Assembly: GCF_963677315.1 (NCBI RefSeq)
Contig: NZ_OY781939.1
Coordinates: 1,488,001 to 1,552,000 of the forward strand
Length of the DNA: 64,000 bases
Direction of reading: 5' to 3'
From: an uncultured Sphaerochaeta sp.
GTDB taxonomy: Bacteria; Spirochaetota; Spirochaetia; Sphaerochaetales; Sphaerochaetaceae
The notes under the pieces are model-generated. The model saw only the letters and a list, made by a program, of their open reading frames with translations. It was not told the origin of the DNA and searched no databases. Shown here one piece after another: positions 1 to 9,473 of the stretch (within the stretch, counting starts at the first letter, position 1; each line of letters starts with the position of its first letter). A program made the translations under genes and the position numbers.

Positions 1-1
1 G

Positions 2-364
2 AGCAGCCCCATCGAGGCTGAGGCCAGGGTCATCTCCCTCAAGGGGAAGTGGGAAGGGGCGAACAACGCCGACCTTGCCCTCCTGGAGGTCGAAGGGGTG
101 CATGTGGTGGTGGCAAGCAAGCATGTAGGATGCTACGACCCTGAGATGATGAGGATCCTCGGGGCTGAGCCGACAGGGTGCAAGGCAATCGTGGTGAAGC
201 TGGGCTACCTGGAACCGGAGATACGCTCGATTGCAAAGCGGTCGATGATGGCTCTCACCACCGGCAGCACCGACGAGCTCTTCACCCGCCTGCCCTACAG
301 GGAGCTCTCCAGGCCCATCTACCCGCTTGACGGGGAGTTCGATGCTGAGCTGGAATTGATCTGA
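2..364 (+). CDS. C-terminal part of an M81 / MlrC-like metallopeptidase family protein (5' end outside window)
   Basis: The frame is open through the left edge, so only about the last 120 residues are visible. They contain a stretch reading VVVASKHVGCYDPEMM, then a conserved KAIVVKLGYLEPEIR segment, and end in a LPYRELSRPIYPLD block. This layout matches the C-terminal domain of the MlrC/M81 family (microcystinase C-like proteins), in which a Val-rich strand and a terminal Arg-Pro-(I)-x-Pro-Leu-Asp motif are typical. Family members are predicted metallopeptidases or amidohydrolases; the metal-binding N-terminal half is not in the window, so activity cannot be judged. The base composition is GC-rich, like the rfb genes and unlike the glycosyltransferases beside it. 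It ends convergently with the polysaccharide locus. Confidence 0.65.
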   Translation, partial: SSPIEAEARVISLKGKWEGANNADLALLEVEGVHVVVASKHVGCYDPEMMRILGAEPTGCKAIVVKLGYLEPEIRSIAKRSMMALTTGSTDELFTRLPYRELSRPIYPLDGEFDAELELI

Positions 365-445
365 CAAAAATCAAGGATACTGGAGTATGGGGAGAGACTG
401 GCAGGGTTTCTCCCCTCTCTGTAGAATCTGAGGTATGAAATCCAT

Positions 446-643
446 TTGTTGGTACGGATGTTTGGCAACAGAGATTTCTCTTCATTCTGGAATGTCCCCT
501 TTGCCACCTTTGAGGTTCCTTTAGAGGAGAAGGGCATCATTGGGGTAAGTATTCTCAAGCAGGTCATCAGTACAGGTTCCTATGCCAAGACAAAGCATGT
601 GTTACAGTCCAAGTTGATTCCGAGGCAGAGTAGCAGGGATTGA
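446..643 (+). pseudogene. Probable remnant of the C-terminus of a LacI-family repressor
   Basis: A 65-codon open stretch without a good ribosome-binding site encodes residues such as PFATFEVPLEEKGIIGVSIL and ends in KLIPRQSSRD. In LacI/GalR-type repressors the last 60 residues have the form 'TTV-x-P-x-E-x-G-x-x-A-x-x-L-L' followed by a terminal Leu-x-x-Arg-(E/Q)-Ser-Ser, which fits well. The DNA-binding and most of the sugar-binding domain are missing, so this is a decayed 3' end rather than a working gene. It fills the gap of about 300 bases between the MlrC-like gene and the polysaccharide locus. The family assignment rests on my reading of a short segment. Confidence 0.45.
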
Positions 644-662
644 GATAACATTCTATCTAAGG

Positions 663-1772
663 TTACATCCCAACTCTCTCAATCGCCCGCATATACGCTT
701 CTACAATGACCTGCCGGTTGAATTCTTTCTCTACTTTCTTTCTTCCGGCAAGTCCCATCTCTCTCTTTTTCTCATAGGGAATAGCAACGAATTTCTCAAT
801 TGCTAAAATTAATGATTCAGTTGATCGTGGCTCGAACATGATCCCGGATACTCCATCATCGAATGTTTCTCTACACCCAATGTGGTTCGTAGAGAGTACA
901 GGACGCCCACAGGCAGCTCCTTCCAGAAGTACATTCGCAATGCCTTCCAGATGGTAGGAAGGGAGTACTACGGCATGGCTACTCTTGATTAATGCATGTA
1001 TATCCTTCTGGAATCCAAGATAAGAACCAGCTCCAGTCTCTCCATAAGCTTTAAGCTGCGCCTCATACTCATCTTCTCCAATGAAACCAGCAATATTACA
1101 GGTAACATTAGGATGCATTTGGTGAATTTTAATTGCCGCTGCCATCATCTCCTCGATGCCCTTATCTTTAATGATTCTAGCAATGAAGATGAGTCTGATA
1201 GTCCCATCATCCTCTGGATACTCCTCCAAGGGATGGCGAGCAAGATTGACTCCGGAGCCTGGAATCAGTACTGATTGCTCTTTGTTGGTTATCTTATGGT
1301 CCAAGAAATAATTCAAGTCACGCTCATTTTGCAGAAATACCGTACTCGCTCGCTTGAAAGCAATACGAAGCAATCTTTGGATTGTTGATTGCAGAACCCC
1401 CTTACCCATCAAAGCTTTTCCTAGCCCTGTCATGTTGGCAATTTGAGGGGCATGCAACATTCTACATACCAATCCCCCATAGATGTTTGCCTTAATCGTA
1501 TAGGTGAGAACCACATGAGGTTGTACTTGTTTAATCATCCGCACATATTTTAGAAGGAGTGCCAGATTTGAGAATGGATTTTTTCCTCGCGGAGTAAACT
1601 CAGTTGGATAAAAGGTGCACCCTAATTCTTCAAAAAAATCAACTCGGTCATTGGAGGGAGCCGAGAGCGACACAGAGAAACCTTCCTTGAGCAATCGCTC
1701 AATTGTTTCAAGTCTCAACGTATATAAGTAATCTACATCATTGGATAGGATGAGAATGGTTTTATTCTTCAT
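663..1772 (-). CDS. Glycosyltransferase family 4 (capsule/O-antigen type)
   Basis: About 369 residues with the GT-B layout of family GT4. The N-terminal Rossmann half starts KNKTILILSNDVDYLYTLR, the centre carries GLGKALMGKG, and the C-terminal nucleotide-sugar half has RLIFIARIIKDKGIEEM and the E-x7-E-type segment LPSYHLEGIANVLLEGAACG. It should move a sugar from an NDP-sugar to a lipid-linked oligosaccharide on the inner face of the membrane; the sugar cannot be told from sequence. The frame could start at a TTG at 1790, but the ATG at 1772 has a GGAG-like site before it and begins the homologous part. It is the last gene of the minus-strand polysaccharide run, and its low GC suggests acquisition. 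Confidence 0.85.
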   Translation of the reverse strand: MKNKTILILSNDVDYLYTLRLETIERLLKEGFSVSLSAPSNDRVDFFEELGCTFYPTEFTPRGKNPFSNLALLLKYVRMIKQVQPHVVLTYTIKANIYGGLVCRMLHAPQIANMTGLGKALMGKGVLQSTIQRLLRIAFKRASTVFLQNERDLNYFLDHKITNKEQSVLIPGSGVNLARHPLEEYPEDDGTIRLIFIARIIKDKGIEEMMAAAIKIHQMHPNVTCNIAGFIGEDEYEAQLKAYGETGAGSYLGFQKDIHALIKSSHAVVLPSYHLEGIANVLLEGAACGRPVLSTNHIGCRETFDDGVSGIMFEPRSTESLILAIEKFVAIPYEKKREMGLAGRKKVEKEFNRQVIVEAYMRAIERVGM

Positions 1773-1867
1773 ATCAGTATCGTACTCCAAAAATACATCA
1801 TTTCACACAGCTCGCTTATTATATCCAGAATGGAAGCTGTCTTTCATACATTCTGGTTCTAGCACCC

Positions 1868-2911
1868 CTATTTTCTCGTTCTTCCAATTAGCTTCTTTAT
1901 ATGAAATTTTAAATGTAAATATGGAATCAACAATGATGGTGATACCTTTAGCAGAAAGTAATTGGCTCGCACCATGGAAGATGACTGCTTCATCGTGTTC
2001 TCATACGTCTCATGGAATTTTACATTCACTTCAGGAATCTTGTTTTCTATAGCTTTTGTTTCTGTTCGCTCAGACTTTGGCAAGCTATACCAGGTAACCA
2101 GCATGTTGTAAGCCAGCTCGGTAGTATGCGAAAAAATTCTATCGCGAAGATACTGAGTTGAATTTGGAAGTTGTTCAATAATTTTTTCATATGCTTGAAA
2201 AGCAGTAAAATTCCGTTGAAAACTATACCGATCAGAATAGATTGTGTCTGGACGTATAATTCCATAGTGGTATAAACATGCATTTGCCACAACAATCTTG
2301 CTTGATTGATGATGGTATAAATATCGAACGATAAATTCCAAGTCTTCGCAAACGTTAATATCAGGATTCAGACGATTATGTGTAGGTAAAAAGAGTTTAT
2401 TCCACAGGTATCCTCTGAGTCCAAACTTCGCTGTAATTTCATCTAACCCTTCTGTTTTTGAGAGAACTCGACGTTTCTCTCCTTTACATAGACTTTCTAG
2501 GTATTCTTTCCAACTTTCAGAGACAACGCCAAGTGCAGAGAGACAACAGCCTTCCGTTTCTTTCATTGCTGAATACATCGTTTCGATAAAGGTTGGTTCA
2601 ACCCAATCATCAGAATCGACAAACCCCCAGTAAAAACCTTCGGCCGAATCCATACCTTGATTCCTTGCCTTTGAGACGCCTTGGTTGGAGCTATTGATTA
2701 CTTTAATTCGGGCATCGTCTTCAGCGTATCTCCTGCATATAGAGAGACTCCCATCTGTGGACCCGTCATTAATGAGAATTATCTGCAGATTCTGGTAGGT
2801 TTGCCCTATGATACTCGTGATACAACGGTCCAACGTTTTCTCAGCGTTGTAGATAGGAACAATTACAGAAATGAGGTCATGTAGGGGATGTTTTTTAATG
2901 TAATCATCCAT
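1868..2911 (-). CDS. Glycosyltransferase family 2
   Basis: A 347-residue GT-A enzyme. The N-terminus reads LISVIVPIYNAEKTLDRC and is followed by ILINDGSTDGS and GFVDSDDWVEP, the last being the DxD-like metal and nucleotide-sugar site of GT2. The C-terminal third is variable and probably binds the acceptor. The chosen ATG at 2911 has an AGGAAG ribosome site seven bases upstream and overlaps the end of the preceding GT4 gene by eight bases; the frame extends further upstream but without support. It belongs to the polysaccharide operon. Donor and linkage are unknown. Confidence 0.85.
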   Translation of the reverse strand: MDDYIKKHPLHDLISVIVPIYNAEKTLDRCITSIIGQTYQNLQIILINDGSTDGSLSICRRYAEDDARIKVINSSNQGVSKARNQGMDSAEGFYWGFVDSDDWVEPTFIETMYSAMKETEGCCLSALGVVSESWKEYLESLCKGEKRRVLSKTEGLDEITAKFGLRGYLWNKLFLPTHNRLNPDINVCEDLEFIVRYLYHHQSSKIVVANACLYHYGIIRPDTIYSDRYSFQRNFTAFQAYEKIIEQLPNSTQYLRDRIFSHTTELAYNMLVTWYSLPKSERTETKAIENKIPEVNVKFHETYENTMKQSSSMVRANYFLLKVSPSLLIPYLHLKFHIKKLIGRTRK

Positions 2912-4175
2912 TACTACTTCCTTTATCCAAGCATAATGTATGCAACATCTTGGCAAATTCACTGAAATTCTTTTCTGCATCAAACATTGTCTTCCACGTT
3001 ACAAAGGCATGTTCCTTCATTTCTACGATTTCTTCAGTTTGCTTAACCTTATACATCCTGTCTATTTGTGTTTTTATCTCTAATGCTGTTGGATTTTCAT
3101 TGAGTAGAAAACCATTTAATCCATCAGTTATCATTTCAGGAATGCCGCCAACATATGTGCCAATGGCGGGTATTCCATAGGAGAAAGCCTCTTGAATCGA
3201 TACTGGCAACCCTTCCGTTGAGGAAGTTGTGATAAATACATCAATCGTATGTGTTTCATAATAGGTATGTAACTCCAGATTTGTAATATGCCCTTTGAAA
3301 ACATAGCTGATATTCTTTTTTGGTTTCAATGAATATTCTGCCAATTGAATCAAAGAATTCAGGCTCTCCCCATCACCAAAATGAACCCAGGAAACCTCAT
3401 ACTCTGTTATCATCTCCAGCGCAGAAATAATAAGCTCTACTCGTTTTAAGGGAATGGCATGAGATACACTAATAAGAGAAAGCCCAATATCATTATTTGA
3501 AGGAATTAACCCCGATGTTCCATGTACGCCTAGACGTGATACTCGGTAAATACAACCAGCATTAAAGCCGAAGGTTTTGCGGTAATACTCCAAGCCTTTT
3601 TCACTCACAAAATATAGAGCAGTAAGATATTCATCCTGCGTATATTTAAATGGCTGACGACTTCCCTTTTCTACTCGTTCATTGAATAAATCATATCCAT
3701 GAATCCTAGAGACAATGGGTATTGATCTATAATGTAATTTTTTAAGTAAAAGCCCCATCCCCAATACTTTGTAATTATTCCAATAGCTATAGACAATATC
3801 CTGCTCAGTAATAATCCCAAGCTTTTCGATCTGTTTTGCAATTTTCTGTGCTTTTGCATAATATTTAATACTCTGTAATGAACGCTGCAAAACTTGTTTC
3901 TTCCCTTGAAAAATTATCCTAAGTTCTTTAATACAATCCTTTGTAAAGAAAAATTGGAGAGTAGATTGAAACGTCTCCCAGAAAGTTGGAATCTTGTGAA
4001 TCCTGTGTACAGGAAAATCCCAGATAAAACTGCTTGAAATATCTGATTGTGTATCGGTGGTAACAACTGTGATATTAAATCTTCGTGTGAGAAACTCAAT
4101 TTCTGGATATAGAAAAGACTCGCCATTTCCAAAAGGAAGATGATCGGTTAGCAATAATAATTTCTTCATCTTCAC
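2904..4175 (-). CDS. Glycosyltransferase family 4
   Basis: About 423 residues. The N-terminus LLLLTDHLPFGNGESFLYPE and the middle VVSRIHGYDLFNERVEKG resemble GT4 enzymes of exopolysaccharide loci that recognise Gly-Glu-x-Phe near the N-terminus. The C-terminal half has the donor-binding segment SSTEGLPVSIQEAFSYGIP and a following IGTYVGGIPEMI. The start is a GTG that shares bases with the stop of the upstream aminotransferase gene (GTGA overlap), which points to translational coupling; an ATG at 4169 is an alternative. The DNA is AT-rich, in contrast with the adjoining Wbp-type genes. Confidence 0.8.
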   Translation of the reverse strand: MKMKKLLLLTDHLPFGNGESFLYPEIEFLTRRFNITVVTTDTQSDISSSFIWDFPVHRIHKIPTFWETFQSTLQFFFTKDCIKELRIIFQGKKQVLQRSLQSIKYYAKAQKIAKQIEKLGIITEQDIVYSYWNNYKVLGMGLLLKKLHYRSIPIVSRIHGYDLFNERVEKGSRQPFKYTQDEYLTALYFVSEKGLEYYRKTFGFNAGCIYRVSRLGVHGTSGLIPSNNDIGLSLISVSHAIPLKRVELIISALEMITEYEVSWVHFGDGESLNSLIQLAEYSLKPKKNISYVFKGHITNLELHTYYETHTIDVFITTSSTEGLPVSIQEAFSYGIPAIGTYVGGIPEMITDGLNGFLLNENPTALEIKTQIDRMYKVKQTEEIVEMKEHAFVTWKTMFDAEKNFSEFAKMLHTLCLDKGSSNG

Positions 4176-5302
4176 ACCATTAAGGCAAACGATTTAATAA
4201 CTGTAGAAACAGTTACACAAGATTCGTACGTTTTATACCCATCCAATGGCAATGATACCACCGTCTTGCACAACCTCTCCGTGACCGGGCATTGGACATA
4301 TTGCTTCAGTCCATCAAAAGCTGTCTGCTCATGCATCGGTTTGGGATAGTACACCATTGTAGGAATCCCCTGCTCTTTCAGTTTCCCCTGGATCTCAGTC
4401 CGTTGGTTCTCATCGCCCAGTTGTATGGTGTATTGTGCCCAGCTGGAATAGCATCCTTCCGGGACTACTGGAGTCTTCACAGCATCCCCCAATGCATTTG
4501 TATACCAGGAAGCCACCTTATTCACTGCTTCCAGCTCATATGCTTGGAACGCCTTGAATTTCACCAGGAGGACTGCCGCCTGGATGGTATCAAGGCGTGA
4601 ATTCCAGCCAATACGGACATTGTCATATTTATAGGAACCCTTCCCATGCACTGCAATCGATCTCAGGTACTCGGCTTCCTGGTCACTGTTGGTGAAAATT
4701 ACCCCACCATCGCCATAACAGCCAAGAGGCTTTGCAGGGAAGAAGGAAGTGGTCGCAGCATCGCCAAGTGAACAAGCTTTCCTTCCCTTGTACAATCCCC
4801 CAAATCCTTGGGCACCATCTTCCAGCACCTTCATGCCATGTCTGTGGGCAATCTCGTTGATCCTGTCATAATCTGCAGGGAGGCCGAACAGATCCACAGG
4901 GATGACCACCTTCGCCTTGAGTTTCCCTTCAGCTTCCACCGCAAGGATGGCTTGCTCCAGGCTCGCTGGATCCATGTTGTAGGTATCCGGGTCCACATCC
5001 ACAAACACAGGGGTTGCTCCCTCGAAAGAGACCACCTCCCCGGAGGCGAAGAAGGTGAAGTCCGGGACAAATACTGCATCACCTTGGCCGATCCCCCAGG
5101 CCATAAGCATCATGGAGAGCGCATCAGTGCCATTCCCACAGGTGATGCAATGTTTCACCCCAACATATGCAGCAAGCTGTTCTTCCAGCTCCCTGACTTG
5201 CCTGCCATTGATGAAATTGCACTCTGTCATCACCTCGATGACGGCCTTGTCCATGTCCGCCTTCAGTACCTGGTATTGCTTCTTGAGATCACGAAATTCC
5301 AT
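4172..5302 (-). CDS. DegT/DnrJ/EryC1-type sugar aminotransferase (WbpE-like)
   Basis: A fold-type I PLP aminotransferase of about 376 residues. The Schiff-base lysine lies in TTSFFPAKPLGCYGDGG, a signature of sugar 3- and 4-aminotransferases, and CITCGNGTDALSMML binds the cofactor phosphate. Together with the next three genes it fits the WbpE step, which transaminates UDP-2-acetamido-3-keto-glucuronate at C3 using glutamate. The ATG at 5302 is preceded by AGGGGAG; a TTG six bases further upstream is less likely. The substrate call rests on gene context, because DegT enzymes differ subtly among keto-sugars. Confidence 0.85.
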   Translation of the reverse strand: MEFRDLKKQYQVLKADMDKAVIEVMTECNFINGRQVRELEEQLAAYVGVKHCITCGNGTDALSMMLMAWGIGQGDAVFVPDFTFFASGEVVSFEGATPVFVDVDPDTYNMDPASLEQAILAVEAEGKLKAKVVIPVDLFGLPADYDRINEIAHRHGMKVLEDGAQGFGGLYKGRKACSLGDAATTSFFPAKPLGCYGDGGVIFTNSDQEAEYLRSIAVHGKGSYKYDNVRIGWNSRLDTIQAAVLLVKFKAFQAYELEAVNKVASWYTNALGDAVKTPVVPEGCYSSWAQYTIQLGDENQRTEIQGKLKEQGIPTMVYYPKPMHEQTAFDGLKQYVQCPVTERLCKTVVSLPLDGYKTYESCVTVSTVIKSFALMV

Positions 5303-5304
5303 AC

Positions 5305-5874
5305 TCAACTCCCCTGCCTCTCGACAAGGCCTCCTGTCTTCTGCTCATACTGCCTGCCGCAATGCTTGCAATGCAGGGACTCATCCAGGATGGAACCACA
5401 TTCACAAGCCCATCCCTTCTGTTTTGCAGGCACCCCCGTCATCAAGGCATGATCAGGTACATCCTTGGTGACTACAGCCCCACTGCCGATGAGTGCCCAT
5501 CTACCGATGGTTATCCCACAGACGATGGTGGCATTGGCCCCAATGGAAGCTCCCTCTTGTACGAGAGTTTTCAGATAGCCTGCCTTCCCCTTCGGGTATT
5601 TTGCCCTCGGGGTAAGATCGTTTGTAAATACACAGGAAGGCCCGCAGAATACATGGTCCTCAAGCGTTACCCCCTCATACAGGGAAACGTTGTTCTGTAT
5701 CTTGCACCCGTTACCGATTACCACGTTGTTCGAGACATTTACGTTCTGTCCAAGGGAACAGCCTTCACCGATCCTTGCTCCGCCCTGTATGTGGCAGAAG
5801 TGCCAGACCTTGGTATCCTTGCCGATGACCACGTCATCATCTACATAGGAAGAAGGGTGTACATACCAATCCAT
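5305..5874 (-). CDS. Hexapeptide-repeat N-acetyltransferase with C-terminal zinc ribbon (WbpD-like)
   Basis: About 189 residues. Residues 1-150 are a left-handed beta-helix: [20 protein letters not shown], then [16 protein letters not shown] and [17 protein letters not shown]. This is the layout of WbpD/WlbB, which acetylates the 3-amino group of UDP-2-acetamido-3-amino-2,3-dideoxyglucuronate from acetyl-CoA. The last 35 residues hold two cysteine pairs (CEC and CKHC) that look like a small zinc ribbon; similar tails are common in this group. The start overlaps the stop of the 3-dehydrogenase gene (ATGA), so the two are coupled. Confidence 0.85.
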   Translation of the reverse strand: MDWYVHPSSYVDDDVVIGKDTKVWHFCHIQGGARIGEGCSLGQNVNVSNNVVIGNGCKIQNNVSLYEGVTLEDHVFCGPSCVFTNDLTPRAKYPKGKAGYLKTLVQEGASIGANATIVCGITIGRWALIGSGAVVTKDVPDHALMTGVPAKQKGWACECGSILDESLHCKHCGRQYEQKTGGLVERQGS

Positions 5875-6953
5875 CAGGAGAACCTCCCTGTGAAATCAAT
5901 GGTCGCACAGTCTTCAAGGGGAAGCCTGACCGGCTTTCCTTCGGCTGCAGACTTGTAGATGGCCAGCACCAGTTCCAGTGCCCGCTTCCCAGCCTCCGCT
6001 GTTACCATTGGCTGACGGTCTTCCCTGATTGCCTCAATCACATCAGCAAACAATGGGGTGTGACCATACCCATACACGTTGGGAGGGTTCTCGTGGTAGG
6101 TCGTCTTGACCTCTTCGGGGTCATCCAACAGGTCGGCGAAACGCCACTCCTCGATGATGTTCACGGACTGCCCCCCAGCCTTCACGGTCCCTTTCTCCCC
6201 GAACAGGTAGAGCGTCTCTTCCAAGTTCTGGGGGTAGATGTTGGTGGTCCCCTCAATGATTCCATAGGAACCATTGGCAAACTTCACCAAGGCAAGACCA
6301 AGATCCTCGGCCTCGATGTAGGGATGGGTAAGGTTGTCGGTATAGGCAAACACCTCTGAAATCTCATCTCCCATCATCCATCTGAGCAGGTCGATATTGT
6401 GGATGCACTGGTTCATGAGGGCACCACCGTCCTGCTCCCATGTCCCACGCCAGGAGGCCCTGTCATAGTAGTCCCTGCCTCGGTTCCACCGAATGTGGGC
6501 GGTCCCATGCATCATTTTCCCAAAGCGATTCTGTTCCATTGCCTCGCGTATCTTCACCACCGATTTGTTGAAGCGGTTCTGGTGACAGGCACATACTTTT
6601 ACCTTTTTCTTCCTTGCCATCTCTATAATGGCATCTGCATCCTTGATGGAGAGAGCAATGGGTTTCTCAATGATGAGATTAACTCCAGACTCAATACAAT
6701 CCAAGGCGATGGATGCATGCTTGCCACTCTCTGTGCAGATGGAGACCAGATCCGGTTTCTGTTCCTTCAGCATCTCCCGGTAATCGTGATACCTTGTCAC
6801 GTTCTGTTCATCCAGCTTGAACTTGAGGATCTTGTCCTCCATCATCTGCTCGTTGATGTCACAGACGGCAACGAACTCAAGCTTGTTTGCCAGTGCGGCA
6901 GCTATGTGGTTGGGAGAAATCCTCCCGCAGCCTATCAGTGCATATTTCATCAC
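5874..6953 (-). CDS. Gfo/Idh/MocA oxidoreductase, UDP-GlcNAcA 3-dehydrogenase-like (WbpB-like)
   Basis: A 359-residue NAD-dependent enzyme. It starts [16 protein letters not shown], a Rossmann GxGxxx(N/H) fingerprint, and has the family's EKPIAL lysine near residue 97 and a [12 protein letters not shown] segment holding the active-site histidine. In the Wbp pathway it oxidises C3 of UDP-N-acetylglucosaminuronate to give the keto-sugar for the aminotransferase. Placement between the 6-dehydrogenase and the acetyltransferase, with four-base overlaps on both sides, strongly supports this. Other Gfo/Idh sugar dehydrogenases would look similar in isolation. Confidence 0.85.
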   Translation of the reverse strand: MMKYALIGCGRISPNHIAAALANKLEFVAVCDINEQMMEDKILKFKLDEQNVTRYHDYREMLKEQKPDLVSICTESGKHASIALDCIESGVNLIIEKPIALSIKDADAIIEMARKKKVKVCACHQNRFNKSVVKIREAMEQNRFGKMMHGTAHIRWNRGRDYYDRASWRGTWEQDGGALMNQCIHNIDLLRWMMGDEISEVFAYTDNLTHPYIEAEDLGLALVKFANGSYGIIEGTTNIYPQNLEETLYLFGEKGTVKAGGQSVNIIEEWRFADLLDDPEEVKTTYHENPPNVYGYGHTPLFADVIEAIREDRQPMVTAEAGKRALELVLAIYKSAAEGKPVRLPLEDCATIDFTGRFS

Positions 6954-8266
6954 AGCACCTCGATATTGTCTCGGCCGGCAATGGCCTTCATGACATTCTT
7001 TGTGTCAAAGATGGCCTTTGCATGTTTCTGTACCAGATCATAGTCAACGCTGCTGTGCGCGGTGGTGATTATGACAAGGTCGGCTTCCTCCAGCAGGCTC
7101 ACACTCAGTTCCTTCTCGCCTTTCACAACCTTTCCCTTGTGATGGTACTCTGCCACCCAGGGATCATGATAAGTAACCACTGCTCCTTGCTTCTCGAGGA
7201 TGTCTATGACATTCAACGCAGGACTCTCCCGATAGTCATCAATATCCTGTTTGTAGGCAACCCCCAGCATTAATATCTTTGAACCATTGAGTGCCTTTTT
7301 GAACCTGTTCAGTATCTTCGAGGCCCGTTCCACAGTGTATTCAGGCATTCGGTCGTTGATCATCATCGAACTCTCTATCATAGAAGTATGGAACCCATAC
7401 TCCCTAGCCTTCCAGGAGAGATAATAGGGATCGAGGGGGATGCAGTGTCCTCCCAGGCCCGGCCCGGGGTAGAATGCCTGGAATCCGTAGGGCTTGGTCT
7501 TTGCCGCATCGATGACTTCCCAGATGCTGATTCCCATCTCGTGGCAGAGTTGGGCAAGCTCATTTACCAGGCCAATGTTCACATTCCGGTAGGTATTCTC
7601 CAGAATCTTCTCCATCTCTGCCACCGCAGGGCTGGAAACCTCGGTCACATCACTGGAAAGCACCGCACGGTACATTGCTGCAATCACCTCGGTCGCATCC
7701 TTCCCGATGCCTCCGACTACCTTGGGAGTGTTCTTCGTCTTGTACAGCAGATTGCCTGGGTCGACACGTTCAGGCGAGAAACCGAGATAGAAATCTTCCC
7801 CACAGACAAGGCCGGAGCCTTCCTCCAGCAAGGGCTTCACCAACTCCTCGGTGGTCCCCGGGTAGGTGGTAGACTCCAAGACAACAATTGAATCCTTCTT
7901 GAGATATTTGGCTATCTCCATGACAGAATCCCGTACATAGGTGATGTCAGGTTGCTGGTGCTCGTCCAGAGGAGTGGGAACGCAGATGGCGATGAAGTCA
8001 CAATCCTTCACAAAGGAGAAATCACTGGTTGCCCTGAGCATCCCATTCTTCACCAAGGAAGCCAGGTCTTCCTGGACTACATCACCTATATAATTGATGC
8101 CTTGGTTTACCATGTCCACTTTCTTCTGCTGGACATCAAAGCCAGTGGTCTTGAAGCCTGCCCTTGCCTTCTCGACAGCCAAGGGTAGACCGACATAGCC
8201 AAGGCCAATGACCCCAACTAACACATGGTATTTCTCAATTTTTTGTATCAATGATTCTTTTTGCAT
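6950..8266 (-). CDS. Nucleotide-sugar 6-dehydrogenase (WbpA-like, UDP-GlcNAc to UDP-GlcNAcA)
   Basis: About 438 residues of the UDP-glucose/GDP-mannose dehydrogenase family. Three parts are visible: the N-terminal NAD domain with GVIGLGYVGLPLA (residues 18-30), a central domain with KILENTYRNVNIGLVNELA, and the catalytic cysteine in GPGLGGHCIPLDPYYL. The C-terminal UDP-binding domain has GVAYKQDIDDYRESP. It oxidises C6 twice to give the uronic acid that starts the Wbp route. The ATG at 8266 has GAAGGA five bases upstream, so I prefer it to the TTG at 8278. UDP-ManNAc is an alternative substrate, but the 3-dehydrogenase next door favours UDP-GlcNAc. Confidence 0.88.
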   Translation of the reverse strand: MQKESLIQKIEKYHVLVGVIGLGYVGLPLAVEKARAGFKTTGFDVQQKKVDMVNQGINYIGDVVQEDLASLVKNGMLRATSDFSFVKDCDFIAICVPTPLDEHQQPDITYVRDSVMEIAKYLKKDSIVVLESTTYPGTTEELVKPLLEEGSGLVCGEDFYLGFSPERVDPGNLLYKTKNTPKVVGGIGKDATEVIAAMYRAVLSSDVTEVSSPAVAEMEKILENTYRNVNIGLVNELAQLCHEMGISIWEVIDAAKTKPYGFQAFYPGPGLGGHCIPLDPYYLSWKAREYGFHTSMIESSMMINDRMPEYTVERASKILNRFKKALNGSKILMLGVAYKQDIDDYRESPALNVIDILEKQGAVVTYHDPWVAEYHHKGKVVKGEKELSVSLLEEADLVIITTAHSSVDYDLVQKHAKAIFDTKNVMKAIAGRDNIEVL

Positions 8267-8339
8267 TTTTTCCTTCAATATTCTTAATATATGTTACATA
8301 GTCATTATTATAAACCAAGCGTAGGTATTAATTCCAAAT

Positions 8340-9473
8340 TCACTGAGAATTTTCACGACAGTACTCCAAAACAGGCCTCATCATTGACTCTGACGAACAT
8401 GTATCATTGGCAAATTCTCGGATTCTCAATGCCACCCTTTCGTAATCTTCTTCATAGACTTTATCATGGAATTGTATGACTGACTTAATATCAATATGCG
8501 ACTCATCTTCATCCACTTTCATGGAATATGGGAAATTTACAGGAATGTAGTCAATTTTACTTGCACTCACTATTGGTAAACCTTTCGCACCATATTCTCG
8601 AGATTTAACGGAACTATTAATCTGTCCTTGGGTCCGTCGATGGAGTCCGAATGATTCAAATGCTAGAGAAACACTATCATAAACCTTTTCCAATTTATCA
8701 AAAGGCATAGAACCATGAAAAATTAGATACCCTTTAGAAACAAGTTCTTCCATGTCTTTATCAAGCTTTATTGCATTTTCAGTTGGACCAACTACATGCA
8801 GCACAAATAACCTTTCAGGCTTTGTTGCATAATACCTTTTTAGCCCTTCAATAAGCCGATCAAGACCATGCCAAAATTCAAAATTACCAACTACGATGCC
8901 ATGAACTTTACCATCTTCCTCTTTGGAAACTTTACGTAACGCTGTGCGGGAAAAATCTATACCATTACTGATAGTGATTGTTGGTACATTGAATACAACC
9001 GGATCTTTGGCGGCCACTAGTATTATTCGATCAATATAGTGATGAAGTTTTTTCCTATTCCATCGGTCTTTTAATAAGAGGGGGTATCGCAAGAAACCGG
9101 ACTTCTCTTTATCATATGGGTATGTAGGAATTTCAAAGAGGATAATACATTTTGGATTTCTTCTCTTTATCTCTCTAAGAAGTTTAATCGCATACCGGTC
9201 AATGTACGCCTTCCGGTAATATACGATATCCACACCATCCAGCTTTTCAGGACAATACTTGAAATAAAACATGCTGGGGGCCAAGGGGAGCATTCTAGAA
9301 GCTTCTTTAAGAATACCACGCTTCCCTTTAGGACTATATGTCAATCGTTTTACAACACCAAGCTTACTGAGTTCTTTGATTTGAGCAAGCTTCTTTCTTT
9401 CAATCCCACTATTGCTGTTTTGACCGTATGCCGGACCAAAATCTATGTAGGTAATGTTCAAATTAGTATTCAT
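8340..9473 (-). CDS. Glycosyltransferase-like protein, GT-B type, divergent
   Basis: A 377-residue protein starting MNTNLNITYIDFGPAYGQNS. A substrate-binding loop, a central ISNGIDFSR segment and a later GIVVGNFEFWHGLDRLIEGL match the hinge and donor-domain entry of GT4-like enzymes. The usual E-x7-E site is replaced by EYGAKGLPIVSA, which keeps the general position. It therefore looks like a GT-B transferase, though further from the family core than its neighbours. It begins with an ATGA overlap with rfbC and so is coupled to rhamnose synthesis; a rhamnosyltransferase role is a guess. The AT-rich DNA lies between GC-rich rfbC and the Wbp-type genes, like an insertion into an older operon. 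Confidence 0.65.
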   Translation of the reverse strand: MNTNLNITYIDFGPAYGQNSNSGIERKKLAQIKELSKLGVVKRLTYSPKGKRGILKEASRMLPLAPSMFYFKYCPEKLDGVDIVYYRKAYIDRYAIKLLREIKRRNPKCIILFEIPTYPYDKEKSGFLRYPLLLKDRWNRKKLHHYIDRIILVAAKDPVVFNVPTITISNGIDFSRTALRKVSKEEDGKVHGIVVGNFEFWHGLDRLIEGLKRYYATKPERLFVLHVVGPTENAIKLDKDMEELVSKGYLIFHGSMPFDKLEKVYDSVSLAFESFGLHRRTQGQINSSVKSREYGAKGLPIVSASKIDYIPVNFPYSMKVDEDESHIDIKSVIQFHDKVYEEDYERVALRIREFANDTCSSESMMRPVLEYCRENSQ